The notes beneath the pieces are model-generated. The model saw only the letters and a program-made list of their open reading frames with translations, was not told where the DNA came from and ran no database searches. The position numbers and the translations under genes were made by a program. 64,000 bases of DNA, taken from Dyadobacter sp. SG02 (lineage in GTDB: Bacteria; Bacteroidota; Bacteroidia; Cytophagales; Spirosomataceae). The DNA is taken from assembly GCF_900109045.1 (NCBI RefSeq), contig NZ_FNYL01000003.1:310001-374000 (forward strand), given 5' to 3'. Shown here piece by piece: positions 1 to 7,330 of this stretch. How positions within the stretch are numbered: the stretch's first letter is position 1; each line of letters starts with the position of its first letter.

Positions 1-362
1 CGGAACCTGTTCAGGGGCAGATCGAGCATGAAGGGCAGTTTTACCAGATGAAAAGCCAGCAACTGATCAACGATACGTTGTATGTGCATTGCGAGTTCGA
101 TCAAAACGCCCGCGACCGCTTTTCGGAGCTCGTTTCGAAGATCAACGACCAGGTAACCGGTCAGGCGTCGGGTTCGCAGCAGGACGCGCATTCGAACATT
201 TTAAAGCATTTCCTCAAAGAGTATATGACCGCTGGTCGCCAGCATAAGTTTTATGTGCTGGAATGGGAGCCATCCAAAAACAGGGCTCTGCCATTTTTCG
301 TCAGATCTGTTCAGCCTGAAAGATATTACTCCATACCATCCCCGCCGCCCGATCTGGCTTAG
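1..362 (+). CDS. 3' end of a conserved-looking hypothetical protein
   Basis: The frame is open from the left edge (codons from base 3) to the TAA at 360-362, so the gene starts outside the window; the internal ATG at 48 is probably not its start. About 119 residues are visible. They are soluble and mixed in composition, with HFLKEY and KFYVLEW stretches and a proline-rich end (SIPSPPPDL). No signal peptide or membrane segment is visible in this part. It resembles in flavour small Bacteroidota proteins found near TonB-dependent receptors, but I cannot name a family and no function is assigned. Confidence 0.6.
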   Translation, partial: EPVQGQIEHEGQFYQMKSQQLINDTLYVHCEFDQNARDRFSELVSKINDQVTGQASGSQQDAHSNILKHFLKEYMTAGRQHKFYVLEWEPSKNRALPFFVRSVQPERYYSIPSPPPDLA

Positions 363-395
363 TTTATCTTCCGTATTCTTCCTGAAAATTGCTTA

Positions 396-446
396 ACGTG
401 CATGGATGTACGTCGTGTATACGCGTGTATGATACGTATATGCGTC
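396..446. other. Alternating purine-pyrimidine tract upstream of the first CMD gene
   Basis: The gap between the first gene and the CMD gene contains runs of strictly alternating purine and pyrimidine, for example 415-431 and 432-445, rich in GTAC, GTATAC and ACGT steps. Such tracts can adopt Z-DNA or be small palindromic binding sites. No promoter boxes are recognisable. This describes base composition only, and a regulatory role is a guess. Confidence 0.35.
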
Positions 447-512
447 GTTGCACATGCAGCCACCCGCATGCAGGAGGAAACACCGATTTACTAACTCCAA
501 ATCTTCCTTCAA

Positions 513-1079
513 ATGGCGCATATTGCTCTACCCGATGAATCGCTTCCCGGCATTGTCGGACTGTTCAACTTCCGGCCGGAAACGGCTGGCCCGCTACAAC
601 TACTGGCGGAAACCCTGCTCCGTGGCGAATCGCCGATCCCAAGCGGCGAGCGCGAACTGATCGCTTCCTACGTCTCGCTTCTTAATGACACGCATTTCTG
701 CCATACCTCGCACGGTTCGGCAGCGATGGCGCATTTAGGCTACGACCTCAGCCTGATCGACGACATTAAAAACGGATTCCAACAAATCGAAATCTCGCCC
801 AAGCTCCGCGCATTGCTGAATATCGCCGGCAAAGTGCAGAAAAGCGGAAAGTCCGTGACCGACGAGGATATCGCAGCAGCCCGTGCGGAAGGCGCCGGTG
901 ACAGGGAAATTCACGACACGGTGCTGATCGCCGCGGCGTTCAGCATGTTCAACCGCTACGTCGACGGACTGGGTACCTGGGCACCGCAGGACAACGAAGC
1001 CTACCGCGAAATGGGCCAGCGCATGGCGTTTACGGGGTACGTTCGGTACCCGGTGAAGCAGGATGCGGTCGAGGTGTAG
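513..1079 (+). CDS. Carboxymuconolactone decarboxylase/AhpD-like protein lacking one active-site Cys
   Basis: This 188-residue protein has the all-helical CMD/AhpD-type core of peroxidase-related enzymes. In AhpD the active site is a Glu, then CxxC and a His three residues later. Here E48, C63 and H67 line up with that spacing, but the first Cys of the pair is replaced by T60 (residues 60-67 read THFCHTSH). A CxxC disulfide cycle is therefore impossible, so any peroxidase activity would need a one-Cys mechanism, or the protein does something else. No signal peptide is visible, so it is cytoplasmic. It is followed by a repeat array and a paralogue (1363-1938) with the complete motif. The start at 513 gives MAHIALPDE, matching the paralogue's MPHIPLPE. 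Confidence 0.85.
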   Translation: MAHIALPDESLPGIVGLFNFRPETAGPLQLLAETLLRGESPIPSGERELIASYVSLLNDTHFCHTSHGSAAMAHLGYDLSLIDDIKNGFQQIEISPKLRALLNIAGKVQKSGKSVTDEDIAAARAEGAGDREIHDTVLIAAAFSMFNRYVDGLGTWAPQDNEAYREMGQRMAFTGYVRYPVKQDAVEV

Positions 1080-1080
1080 G

Positions 1081-1326
1081 TTGGTCAAGTGTGGTCATTT
1101 TTAGTCAGGTTTGGTCATTTTTAGTCAGGTTTAGTCAGGTTTAGTCATTTATAGTCAAGTATGGTCATTTGTCGTTCGAGATAACATACTGGCCATCCCT
1201 GACATACCTGACCACTCTTGACCACACTTGACAATCCCTGACCATACCTGACAATCCCTGACCACTCTTGACCATCCCTGACCACCCTTGACAATCCCTG
1301 ACAATCACCTGACCACGTCCGACAAA
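1081..1326. repeat. Two inverted arms of degenerate 10-bp GTCA/TGAC repeats
   Basis: From 1081 to 1170 there are nine consecutive 10-bp units of the form TTRGTCAKKT in strict register. After a spacer of about 20 bp (1171-1190), roughly thirteen units of the complementary type (ACCATMCYTG, core TGAC) fill 1191-1326, one of them 11 bp long. The arms are in opposite orientation, so the element could fold into a long imperfect hairpin. It fills almost the whole gap between the two CMD paralogues. The open frames across it are low-complexity translations of the repeat. Transcription from one side would give an extended structured RNA, which may act as an attenuator or protein-binding array; that is inference. 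Confidence 0.9.
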
Positions 1327-1362
1327 AACGCAAATCGTTAACACAAAACCAACAACGTACCG

Positions 1363-1938
1363 ATGCCACACATACCCTTACCGGAGCATTTGCCCGGCAT
1401 TACCGGTTTGCTGGAATACAGCCGCGTAACTGCCGAGCCTATACGTCAGTTGACGCAATTCATTTTACGGGGCGAGAATTCGCTGTCGCCGGCGGAGCGG
1501 GAGCTGATCGCGACGATCGTATCACATAACAACGAATGCCGCTTCTGTACCGCGGCGCACACGGCTGCGGCGGATTTGCTGCTGGGCGAAACCGAAACCT
1601 GCGAGATCATGAAGCGGGACATCGACGCCACACCGGTTTCCGAGAAAATGAAAGCATTGCTGAAAATCGCGAAGCAGGTGCAGCAAAGCGGGAAAGCGGT
1701 AACGGCCGAGTCGATCGCGAATGCGAAAGCGCAGGGCGCTACGGATACCGAAATCCACGACACGGTGCTGATCGCCGGGCTGTTTTGTCTGTACAACCGG
1801 TACGTCGACGGTATGGCGACGGTCGCGCCGGCCAATCCTGATTTTTACGCCGGCCTCGGCCAACGTTTAGTAGACCACGGTTACAACCGCCTGCCCAACG
1901 GTTATGACCATTTGAAAAAGCAAATTCAACCAACCTAA
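1363..1938 (+). CDS. Carboxymuconolactone decarboxylase/AhpD-like protein with complete CxxC motif
   Basis: This 191-residue paralogue of the 513-1079 product has the full AhpD-type active site: E47, C59, C62 and H66 (residues 59-66 read CRFCTAAH). The family uses the CxxC pair for peroxide or peroxynitrite reduction, or the fold serves in decarboxylases; the motif favours the redox branch. No export signal is seen. The stop lies 38 bp before a TonB-dependent receptor gene on the same strand, so the gene may be co-transcribed with the receptor and the MFS transporter that follows. The substrate is unknown. Confidence 0.88.
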   Translation: MPHIPLPEHLPGITGLLEYSRVTAEPIRQLTQFILRGENSLSPAERELIATIVSHNNECRFCTAAHTAAADLLLGETETCEIMKRDIDATPVSEKMKALLKIAKQVQQSGKAVTAESIANAKAQGATDTEIHDTVLIAGLFCLYNRYVDGMATVAPANPDFYAGLGQRLVDHGYNRLPNGYDHLKKQIQPT

Positions 1939-1976
1939 TCTAAACTTTTACTCGAACCACTATTTAAACCTAACCT

Positions 1977-4748
1977 ATGAAAGGACTTTTACCCATCCTC
2001 TACCTCATCATAAATCTGTGCTTTGCGTCAATCGCGGAAGCGCAGAATACGAAAATCTCGGGACATATTTTTGATAATGAGTCCCAGAAACCGCTTTCGG
2101 GTGTTTCCATTTCTGTCAAAGGCAGGAATACCGGAACCGTCAGCAATGCGGAAGGTTATTTTGAACTGAAAACCAATACACCCGCGACGCTGATCATCTC
2201 GCTCGTGGGCTATGCAAGACTGGAAAAAGAAGTGGCTTCTTCGGAAGCGCTGCGGGTGAACCTGGTGCCGGCCATCGAAGAGCTGAACCAGGTGGTAGTA
2301 ACGGCTTCCAGGGTGGAAGAGAGCATTTTGCGGTCGCCGGTGAGCATCGAGAAAATGGATTCCCGTGCGATCCAGCAGACGCCCTCCGCCAATTTTTACG
2401 ATGGTTTGGTTAACCTGAAATCGCTTGATATGGTAACGAGCAGCCTGACATACAAGCAAATCAACACCCGTGGATTCAACACGACGGGCAACAGCCGCTT
2501 TTTGCAACTGGTGGATGGGGTGGACAACCAGCCGTCCGGCCTGGGCTTTGCCATGGGTAACCTTTTTGGCCCGCACGACATCGACGTCGAAAGTGCGGAG
2601 CTGATCCCCGGGGCGGCCTCCGCATTGTACGGTCCGATCGCATTCAACGGAATGCTCAATACACGCACCAAAAACCCATTTGAATACCAGGGACTGAGTG
2701 CCCAGACGAAGTTCGGCATCAACCACATCGGCGATGGTACCGGCCTCGGCGCGAAACCGCTTTATGACCTGGCCATCCGATACGCGAAAGCCTTCAACAA
2801 CAAACTCGCATTTAAACTCAATGCATCTTACCTCAAAGGCACCGACTGGTACGCCAACGATTACACCGACATCGACCCGAATACTACCCCGGAAAACCGT
2901 GGCCCCAACAATCCCGGCCGCAACGCGCTGAATATTTACGGCGACGAGGTGGCGCAGGCGTTGCCGAACATCGGTCGGGTATCGCGCACGGGTTATGAGG
3001 AAAAAGACCTGGCTACTTACGGTGTTTACAGCCTGAAACTGAGCGGGGCGCTGCATTACCGCATTACCGACAAGCTGGAAGCCATTTACCAGGGTAACTA
3101 CAACCAGGGTACGGCGCAGTACACCGGTTCCAACAGGTTCGTGATCAACGATTTCAAATTCGTACAGCACCGGCTCGAACTGCGCGGAAGCAACTTCTAC
3201 GTGCGTGCCTACACGAACCACGAGTATTCTACCAATTCCTACAACACCCGCGCACTGGGCCAGCAGATCAACCGCACCTGGGTGAAAGACCTCGCAGGCA
3301 ACACCGTCGCTCCCAACAAGGCCGATTCGACCTGGTTTGCCAGATATGCGGCCGCTTATACCGGCGGCATTACCGGCGTGACGCAGCAGAACCATACAGC
3401 CGCACGCGCATTTGCGGACGAAGGCCGCATTGCCCCGGGCTCCGCCGCTTTCAATACGGCCAAAGATCAGTTGATCAAAACGCGCGGCCTGGCCGGTGCC
3501 GGTATCCTCAGCCAATGCAGCCTGAACCACGTGGAAGGGATGTATGATTTCAGTTCGCTTCTGAAAGTGATCAACTTTCAGGTGGGCGGTAACTACCGTA
3601 AATACTTCCTCAACACGGGCGGGACGCTTTTTGACGATAAGGATAAAAACCTCACCAACGAAGAATACGGCGTTTTTGCCCAGGCTTCCAGATCGTTTTG
3701 GAAGGATCGTCTGAAACTGACCGTTTCGGGCCGCTACGATAAGAACGAGAACTTCGACGGCCGCTTCACGCCGCGTGCATCCGCCGTTTTCTCACCCAAT
3801 GAAAACCACCATTTCCGCGCATCTTACCAGACCGGTTTCCGCAACCCTACGATCGGCGATCAGTACATCAAGTTGAATGTAGGCCCGATCATCATTCTTG
3901 GCGGCGCACCTGTGAATTCGGCGGGAATGAATGCGTATACCAATTCGGTGACGATCGCATCGTTCTCGGAATTTGCTTCGGCCTTCGGTGCCGATATGGC
4001 GAAGGGCATTCCTTTCCCGCAAGCTGTGGCGAACAACAAGGCCAAACTCGTGAAATCGAATGTGCCTTATATCAAATCCGAGAAAGTGAAAAGCTATGAA
4101 ATCGGTTATAAAGGTTTGATTGCCAAAAAGCTGCTGTTTGACGTCAATTACTATTACAGCCAGTACACCGATTTTATCATCAACACGGTGGTCGCCGCGG
4201 CGCCATCGGATATCCTCGCTGCCGACGGCTCGGTGAACCAGATGGCCGCCATGGAGCTGCTGGGTGCGGGCAGGCAGTTGTATCAGTTGTATACCAATGC
4301 CAAAGACAAAGTCTCCATCCAGGGTGTAAGCGCCGGTTTGACTTACTCTTTGCCTAAAAATTACAAGGTATCTGCCAATGCGACCTGGATCGATTTCAAT
4401 ATGGGCGAGGCTGATCCGAACAATATCCCGGCATTCAACACGCCGAAATGGAAAACCAATGTCATGTTCGGCAATGCCCGCCTGACCGACCGCATCGGTT
4501 TCAACGTGGCCTGGCACTGGCAGGAGGCGTTTGACTGGTACGGCACATTTACCGAAATGCGTCCGGGCCGGGTGAATGCTTACAATTTGCTCGATGCGCA
4601 GGTCAGCTACCGCATTCCCAGCCTGAAAACGGTGGTGAAACTGGGTGGTTCCAACATCACGAACAAATACATCGTGCAGGCTTACGGCTCTCCGGCAGTG
4701 GGCGGGCTGTATTATGTGAGTCTCAACTTCGACGAACTTTTCCGCTAA
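1977..4748 (+). CDS. TonB-dependent receptor with carboxypeptidase-regulatory N-terminal domain
   Basis: This is a 923-residue outer-membrane receptor. Residues 1-22 form a signal peptide ending SIAEAQ. Next come a CarboxypepD_reg-like beta-sandwich (about 25-110, including ISGHIFDNES and GTVSNAEGYF), a plug domain (about 120-235) and a long beta-barrel, as in SusC/FecA-type receptors driven by TonB-ExbBD. No SusD partner is present nearby. Only 6 bp separate its stop from an MFS transporter gene, which suggests uptake of the same small solute across both membranes. The two AhpD-like genes upstream point to an aromatic or oxidised substrate, but this is only context. Confidence 0.92.
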   Translation: MKGLLPILYLIINLCFASIAEAQNTKISGHIFDNESQKPLSGVSISVKGRNTGTVSNAEGYFELKTNTPATLIISLVGYARLEKEVASSEALRVNLVPAIEELNQVVVTASRVEESILRSPVSIEKMDSRAIQQTPSANFYDGLVNLKSLDMVTSSLTYKQINTRGFNTTGNSRFLQLVDGVDNQPSGLGFAMGNLFGPHDIDVESAELIPGAASALYGPIAFNGMLNTRTKNPFEYQGLSAQTKFGINHIGDGTGLGAKPLYDLAIRYAKAFNNKLAFKLNASYLKGTDWYANDYTDIDPNTTPENRGPNNPGRNALNIYGDEVAQALPNIGRVSRTGYEEKDLATYGVYSLKLSGALHYRITDKLEAIYQGNYNQGTAQYTGSNRFVINDFKFVQHRLELRGSNFYVRAYTNHEYSTNSYNTRALGQQINRTWVKDLAGNTVAPNKADSTWFARYAAAYTGGITGVTQQNHTAARAFADEGRIAPGSAAFNTAKDQLIKTRGLAGAGILSQCSLNHVEGMYDFSSLLKVINFQVGGNYRKYFLNTGGTLFDDKDKNLTNEEYGVFAQASRSFWKDRLKLTVSGRYDKNENFDGRFTPRASAVFSPNENHHFRASYQTGFRNPTIGDQYIKLNVGPIIILGGAPVNSAGMNAYTNSVTIASFSEFASAFGADMAKGIPFPQAVANNKAKLVKSNVPYIKSEKVKSYEIGYKGLIAKKLLFDVNYYYSQYTDFIINTVVAAAPSDILAADGSVNQMAAMELLGAGRQLYQLYTNAKDKVSIQGVSAGLTYSLPKNYKVSANATWIDFNMGEADPNNIPAFNTPKWKTNVMFGNARLTDRIGFNVAWHWQEAFDWYGTFTEMRPGRVNAYNLLDAQVSYRIPSLKTVVKLGGSNITNKYIVQAYGSPAVGGLYYVSLNFDELFR

Positions 4749-4754
4749 CCGGCT

Positions 4755-5972
4755 ATGGAAACTTTGGAAATACAACGTGTGGAACCGATCAGCATCAGCC
4801 GGAAATGGCTGGCGTTCGCGCTATGCGTGGTCGCTTACACGCTGAGCGGCACGGTATCGACGCTGATGTCGGTGTACCTGCCGGTGGCTATTCCGGAACT
4901 AAAAGGTGCGGCCGTAAGTGAAGCGGAACTGGGTGAGATAGGCGCTTATGTGAATGCGGTGTACCTCTACGGCTGGATGTGTGGCGGGCTGCTATTCGGT
5001 GTGGTAAGCGATCGCATCGGCCGAAAAAAGTCATTGACGCTCGTAACAGCCTTATACGGCATTTCCACCTGCCTGGTAACGATCGTACCCGACTGGTATT
5101 CGTTACTTGCCATCCGTTTCACAGCCGGAATGGGCGTGGGCGGCGTGCTGCTGATCACGACGGTGTACATTTCCGAAATCTGGGAAGATCGCGGTCGCGC
5201 CGTGATCCTGGGCGTACTGGCCGTTTGTTTCCCGGTCGGCATTGTCACTACCGGCAGTCTCAACTTACTGTTTTCAAACTGGCGCACGGCGTTTGGCATC
5301 GGGTTCATCCCGGTTGCTGCGGCGGTGCTGATCTTCCTCTTGTTGCCGGAATCCGACCGGTGGAAAAACGTCAGGGAGGTCAGGAATGGTCAGGAAAGTA
5401 TTTTTGATTCGCAGAACCGGCCTAATGTAATCCGTGGGTCATTGATTTTCGGAGCGGTGCTGATCGGGTTGTGGGGCATATTCTCATGGCTTCCCACGTG
5501 GGCGCAGTCGCTGCTCGCAAGCGGGGAGAACGGCCAGAAAGAGCGGGGCCTGCTCATGATCCTCCTCGGAATGGGCGGCATTACCGGCGGTGTGTTCTCA
5601 GGGATATTGATGAACCGCTTTGGCAAGAAAAATACATTGCTGGCCACATTCGCCACCTGCGTGGTGATGTGCGGCGTGCTGTTTATCACCAACCGCACAT
5701 TTTCGAATATCATTTACATCGAAACGGCGATGCTCGCATTCTGTTTCGGGATCAGCCAGGGCGCATTGTCCAGCTACATCCCCGAGCTGTTTCCGTTTGC
5801 GGTGCGTGGCACTGCCACGGGTTTTTGTTTTAACGTCGGGCGGTTCTTTACCGCGACGGCGGTGTTTTTCATTGGCTCCCTGGTGGCGGTGCTCGGAGGT
5901 TTCGGGAATGCATTGCTGGTGTTCTCGCTGCCGTTCCTGGTGGCATTACTTGTCACATTCAGAAGCAAATGA
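4755..5972 (+). CDS. Major facilitator superfamily transporter
   Basis: This 405-residue inner-membrane transporter has the usual 12 hydrophobic segments in two halves. The MFS signature loop SDRIGRKKS follows TM2 (around residue 85-93), and a weaker equivalent, NRFGKKN, lies in the second half. The sugar/organic-acid branch of the family is most likely, but the substrate cannot be read. The gene sits 6 bp after the TonB-dependent receptor and ends before a stem-loop at 6016-6037. The cytoplasmic loop between the two halves (about residues 206-215, VREVRNGQES) is encoded by three copies of a 9-10 bp GGTCAGGAA-type unit resembling the intergenic array at 1081-1326. Confidence 0.9.
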   Translation: METLEIQRVEPISISRKWLAFALCVVAYTLSGTVSTLMSVYLPVAIPELKGAAVSEAELGEIGAYVNAVYLYGWMCGGLLFGVVSDRIGRKKSLTLVTALYGISTCLVTIVPDWYSLLAIRFTAGMGVGGVLLITTVYISEIWEDRGRAVILGVLAVCFPVGIVTTGSLNLLFSNWRTAFGIGFIPVAAAVLIFLLLPESDRWKNVREVRNGQESIFDSQNRPNVIRGSLIFGAVLIGLWGIFSWLPTWAQSLLASGENGQKERGLLMILLGMGGITGGVFSGILMNRFGKKNTLLATFATCVVMCGVLFITNRTFSNIIYIETAMLAFCFGISQGALSSYIPELFPFAVRGTATGFCFNVGRFFTATAVFFIGSLVAVLGGFGNALLVFSLPFLVALLVTFRSK

Positions 5973-6015
5973 ACTGAATTTTGCGTATTATCATAGGTTA
6001 ATATATTAGGCAAAC

Positions 6016-6045
6016 GGGTTCGCCGCCTGGCGAACCCATTTCTTT
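6016..6045 (+). terminator. Stem-loop terminator after the MFS gene
   Basis: A perfect 9-bp stem (GGGTTCGCC at 6016-6024 with GGCGAACCC at 6029-6037) closes a GCCT tetraloop and is followed by ATTTCTTT. It is about 44 bp past the MFS stop and likely ends the receptor-transporter transcript. Confidence 0.7.
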
Positions 6046-6108
6046 ACAAATCTTTTGGTTTCCAAATCTTTCGATCTACAAATCTTTCTGTCTACAAATC
6101 TTTCGGTG
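6045..6108. repeat. Four tandem 16-bp repeats
   Basis: Four contiguous 16-bp units (6045-6060, 6061-6076, 6077-6092, 6093-6108) share the core ACAAATCTTTCNGT, with CCAAATC in the second unit. They lie directly between the terminator and the DUF3179 gene, which starts 16 bp after the last unit. They could be iterated protein-binding sites in the DUF3179 leader or a slippage-prone repeat. Confidence 0.85.
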
Positions 6109-6124
6109 CGCTGCACCTTTTTAT

Positions 6125-7267
6125 ATGAAGAAGCTCTTTTACCTGGGAATTCTTGGCATTATCCTTTATGAGATAGCGAAAGTTTACTTCATTATGCCTA
6201 TGCCGGGCAGCCAGCAGATGAACAGCATCGATGCTGCCTATATACTCCATACCTGGCGGTGGCCGCTGCGGATATTGTTCTGGGGGATGGTTCTCGTTGG
6301 GGGATTTTCAGTTTTTTCAGGAAAATTAAAATGGCCGGGTGCCATTGTTCTGCTATTGGCGGCAGGCATTACTTACGCGACGAACTATGAAATGGCCGCG
6401 GATACGATGTTTTACCAGCCTTCGCAGGTAATCCAGCACAATGCGGCTACCAATAAAGTGGATATGGACCGACTGGTGATCGGCGTGGAGGCTAACGGCG
6501 AAGCCAGAGCATACCCCATCCAGTTTATCGGTTACCACCACCAGGTGCGCGACGAACTCGGCGGGAAGCCCATCATGGTTACCTATTGTACCGTGTGCCG
6601 CACAGGCCGTGTTTTTGAACCTTCGGTTGACGGCAAACCGGAAGTTTTCCGGCTAGTAGGAATGGACCATTTCAATGCGATGTTCGAAGATAGTGAAACC
6701 GGAAGCTGGTGGCGGCAGGTCAACGGCGAAGCGATCGCCGGTCCGCTGAAAGGCAAGATGCTCCCCGAACTCGCCAGCACCCAAACTTCATTAAGCCAAT
6801 GGTTGAAACTGCACCCGAACAGCAAAGTCATGCAACCCGACCCGGTGTACCAGGCCAGGTACGACTCCATGGCCCGCTACGAATCCGGTCGCGGAAAATC
6901 GACACTTACCAAAACTGACACATTATCATGGAAAGACAAATCCTGGGTAGTAGGCATTCAAACGGGAGGTAAAGCCAAAGCATTCGACTGGAACCGCCTC
7001 AAAAAAGAGCGCATTATCAACAGCGAAGTAGGGGGAGCGCCCGTAGCATTGGTACTCAGCGCAGACAACAACAGCTTCTTCGCATTCGAGAAAACCGTCA
7101 ATGAACCATTTACATTAAGAAACGATACCATTTTCACCAAAACCAGCACCCACGACCTCCTCGGCAAACGCCTCACCGGTACCGGAGCCGACCTGCAACG
7201 CCTCAATGCCTACCAGGAATTCTGGCACAGCTGGCGCACTTTCCACCCAGGTACCGGGCAGTACTAA
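6125..7267 (+). CDS. DUF3179 domain membrane protein
   Basis: This 380-residue protein has three hydrophobic segments at the N-terminus (about 4-20, 46-62 and 70-85), then a DUF3179 domain on the far side of the membrane. The domain hallmark is TYCTVCRTG, a CxxC preceded by the characteristic HHQVRDELGG stretch, with SWWRQVNGEAIAGPLKG later. The biochemical role of DUF3179 is not established. The CxxC suggests metal binding or redox chemistry. The gene is followed 63 bp later by a FecA-like receptor, so it may act with metal or siderophore uptake, which is an inference. The 16-bp repeats lie immediately upstream. Confidence 0.85.
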   Translation: MKKLFYLGILGIILYEIAKVYFIMPMPGSQQMNSIDAAYILHTWRWPLRILFWGMVLVGGFSVFSGKLKWPGAIVLLLAAGITYATNYEMAADTMFYQPSQVIQHNAATNKVDMDRLVIGVEANGEARAYPIQFIGYHHQVRDELGGKPIMVTYCTVCRTGRVFEPSVDGKPEVFRLVGMDHFNAMFEDSETGSWWRQVNGEAIAGPLKGKMLPELASTQTSLSQWLKLHPNSKVMQPDPVYQARYDSMARYESGRGKSTLTKTDTLSWKDKSWVVGIQTGGKAKAFDWNRLKKERIINSEVGGAPVALVLSADNNSFFAFEKTVNEPFTLRNDTIFTKTSTHDLLGKRLTGTGADLQRLNAYQEFWHSWRTFHPGTGQY

Positions 7268-7330
7268 ATTCACGGTCCGCCGCTGCGGTGTTCCTTACTG
7301 CCTTCGTGGCATCAGAAATTACAAACGCTA

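Noticed and set aside
448..660. Small plus-strand frame overlapping the first CMD gene
   Set aside because: It overlaps a well-supported gene in another frame and has no protein features.
1081..1326. CRISPR array
   Set aside because: Units are 10 bp, without 20-40 bp spacers, and arms are inverted; no cas genes nearby.
1145..1371. Two overlapping minus-strand open frames across the 10-bp repeats (repeated SGxVxxGQ residues)
   Set aside because: They are translations of the repeat itself, with low complexity and no domain; the 10-bp units shift frame every unit and fit no protein.
2028..3530. 500-codon minus-strand frame within the TonB-dependent receptor gene
   Set aside because: It is an antisense shadow; the plus-strand frame has signal peptide, plug and barrel signatures.
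6045..6108. CRISPR array
   Set aside because: 16-bp contiguous units with no spacer.
7268..7330. Riboswitch in the leader of the FecA-like receptor
   Set aside because: The 63-bp gap is too short and shows no aptamer-like pattern.
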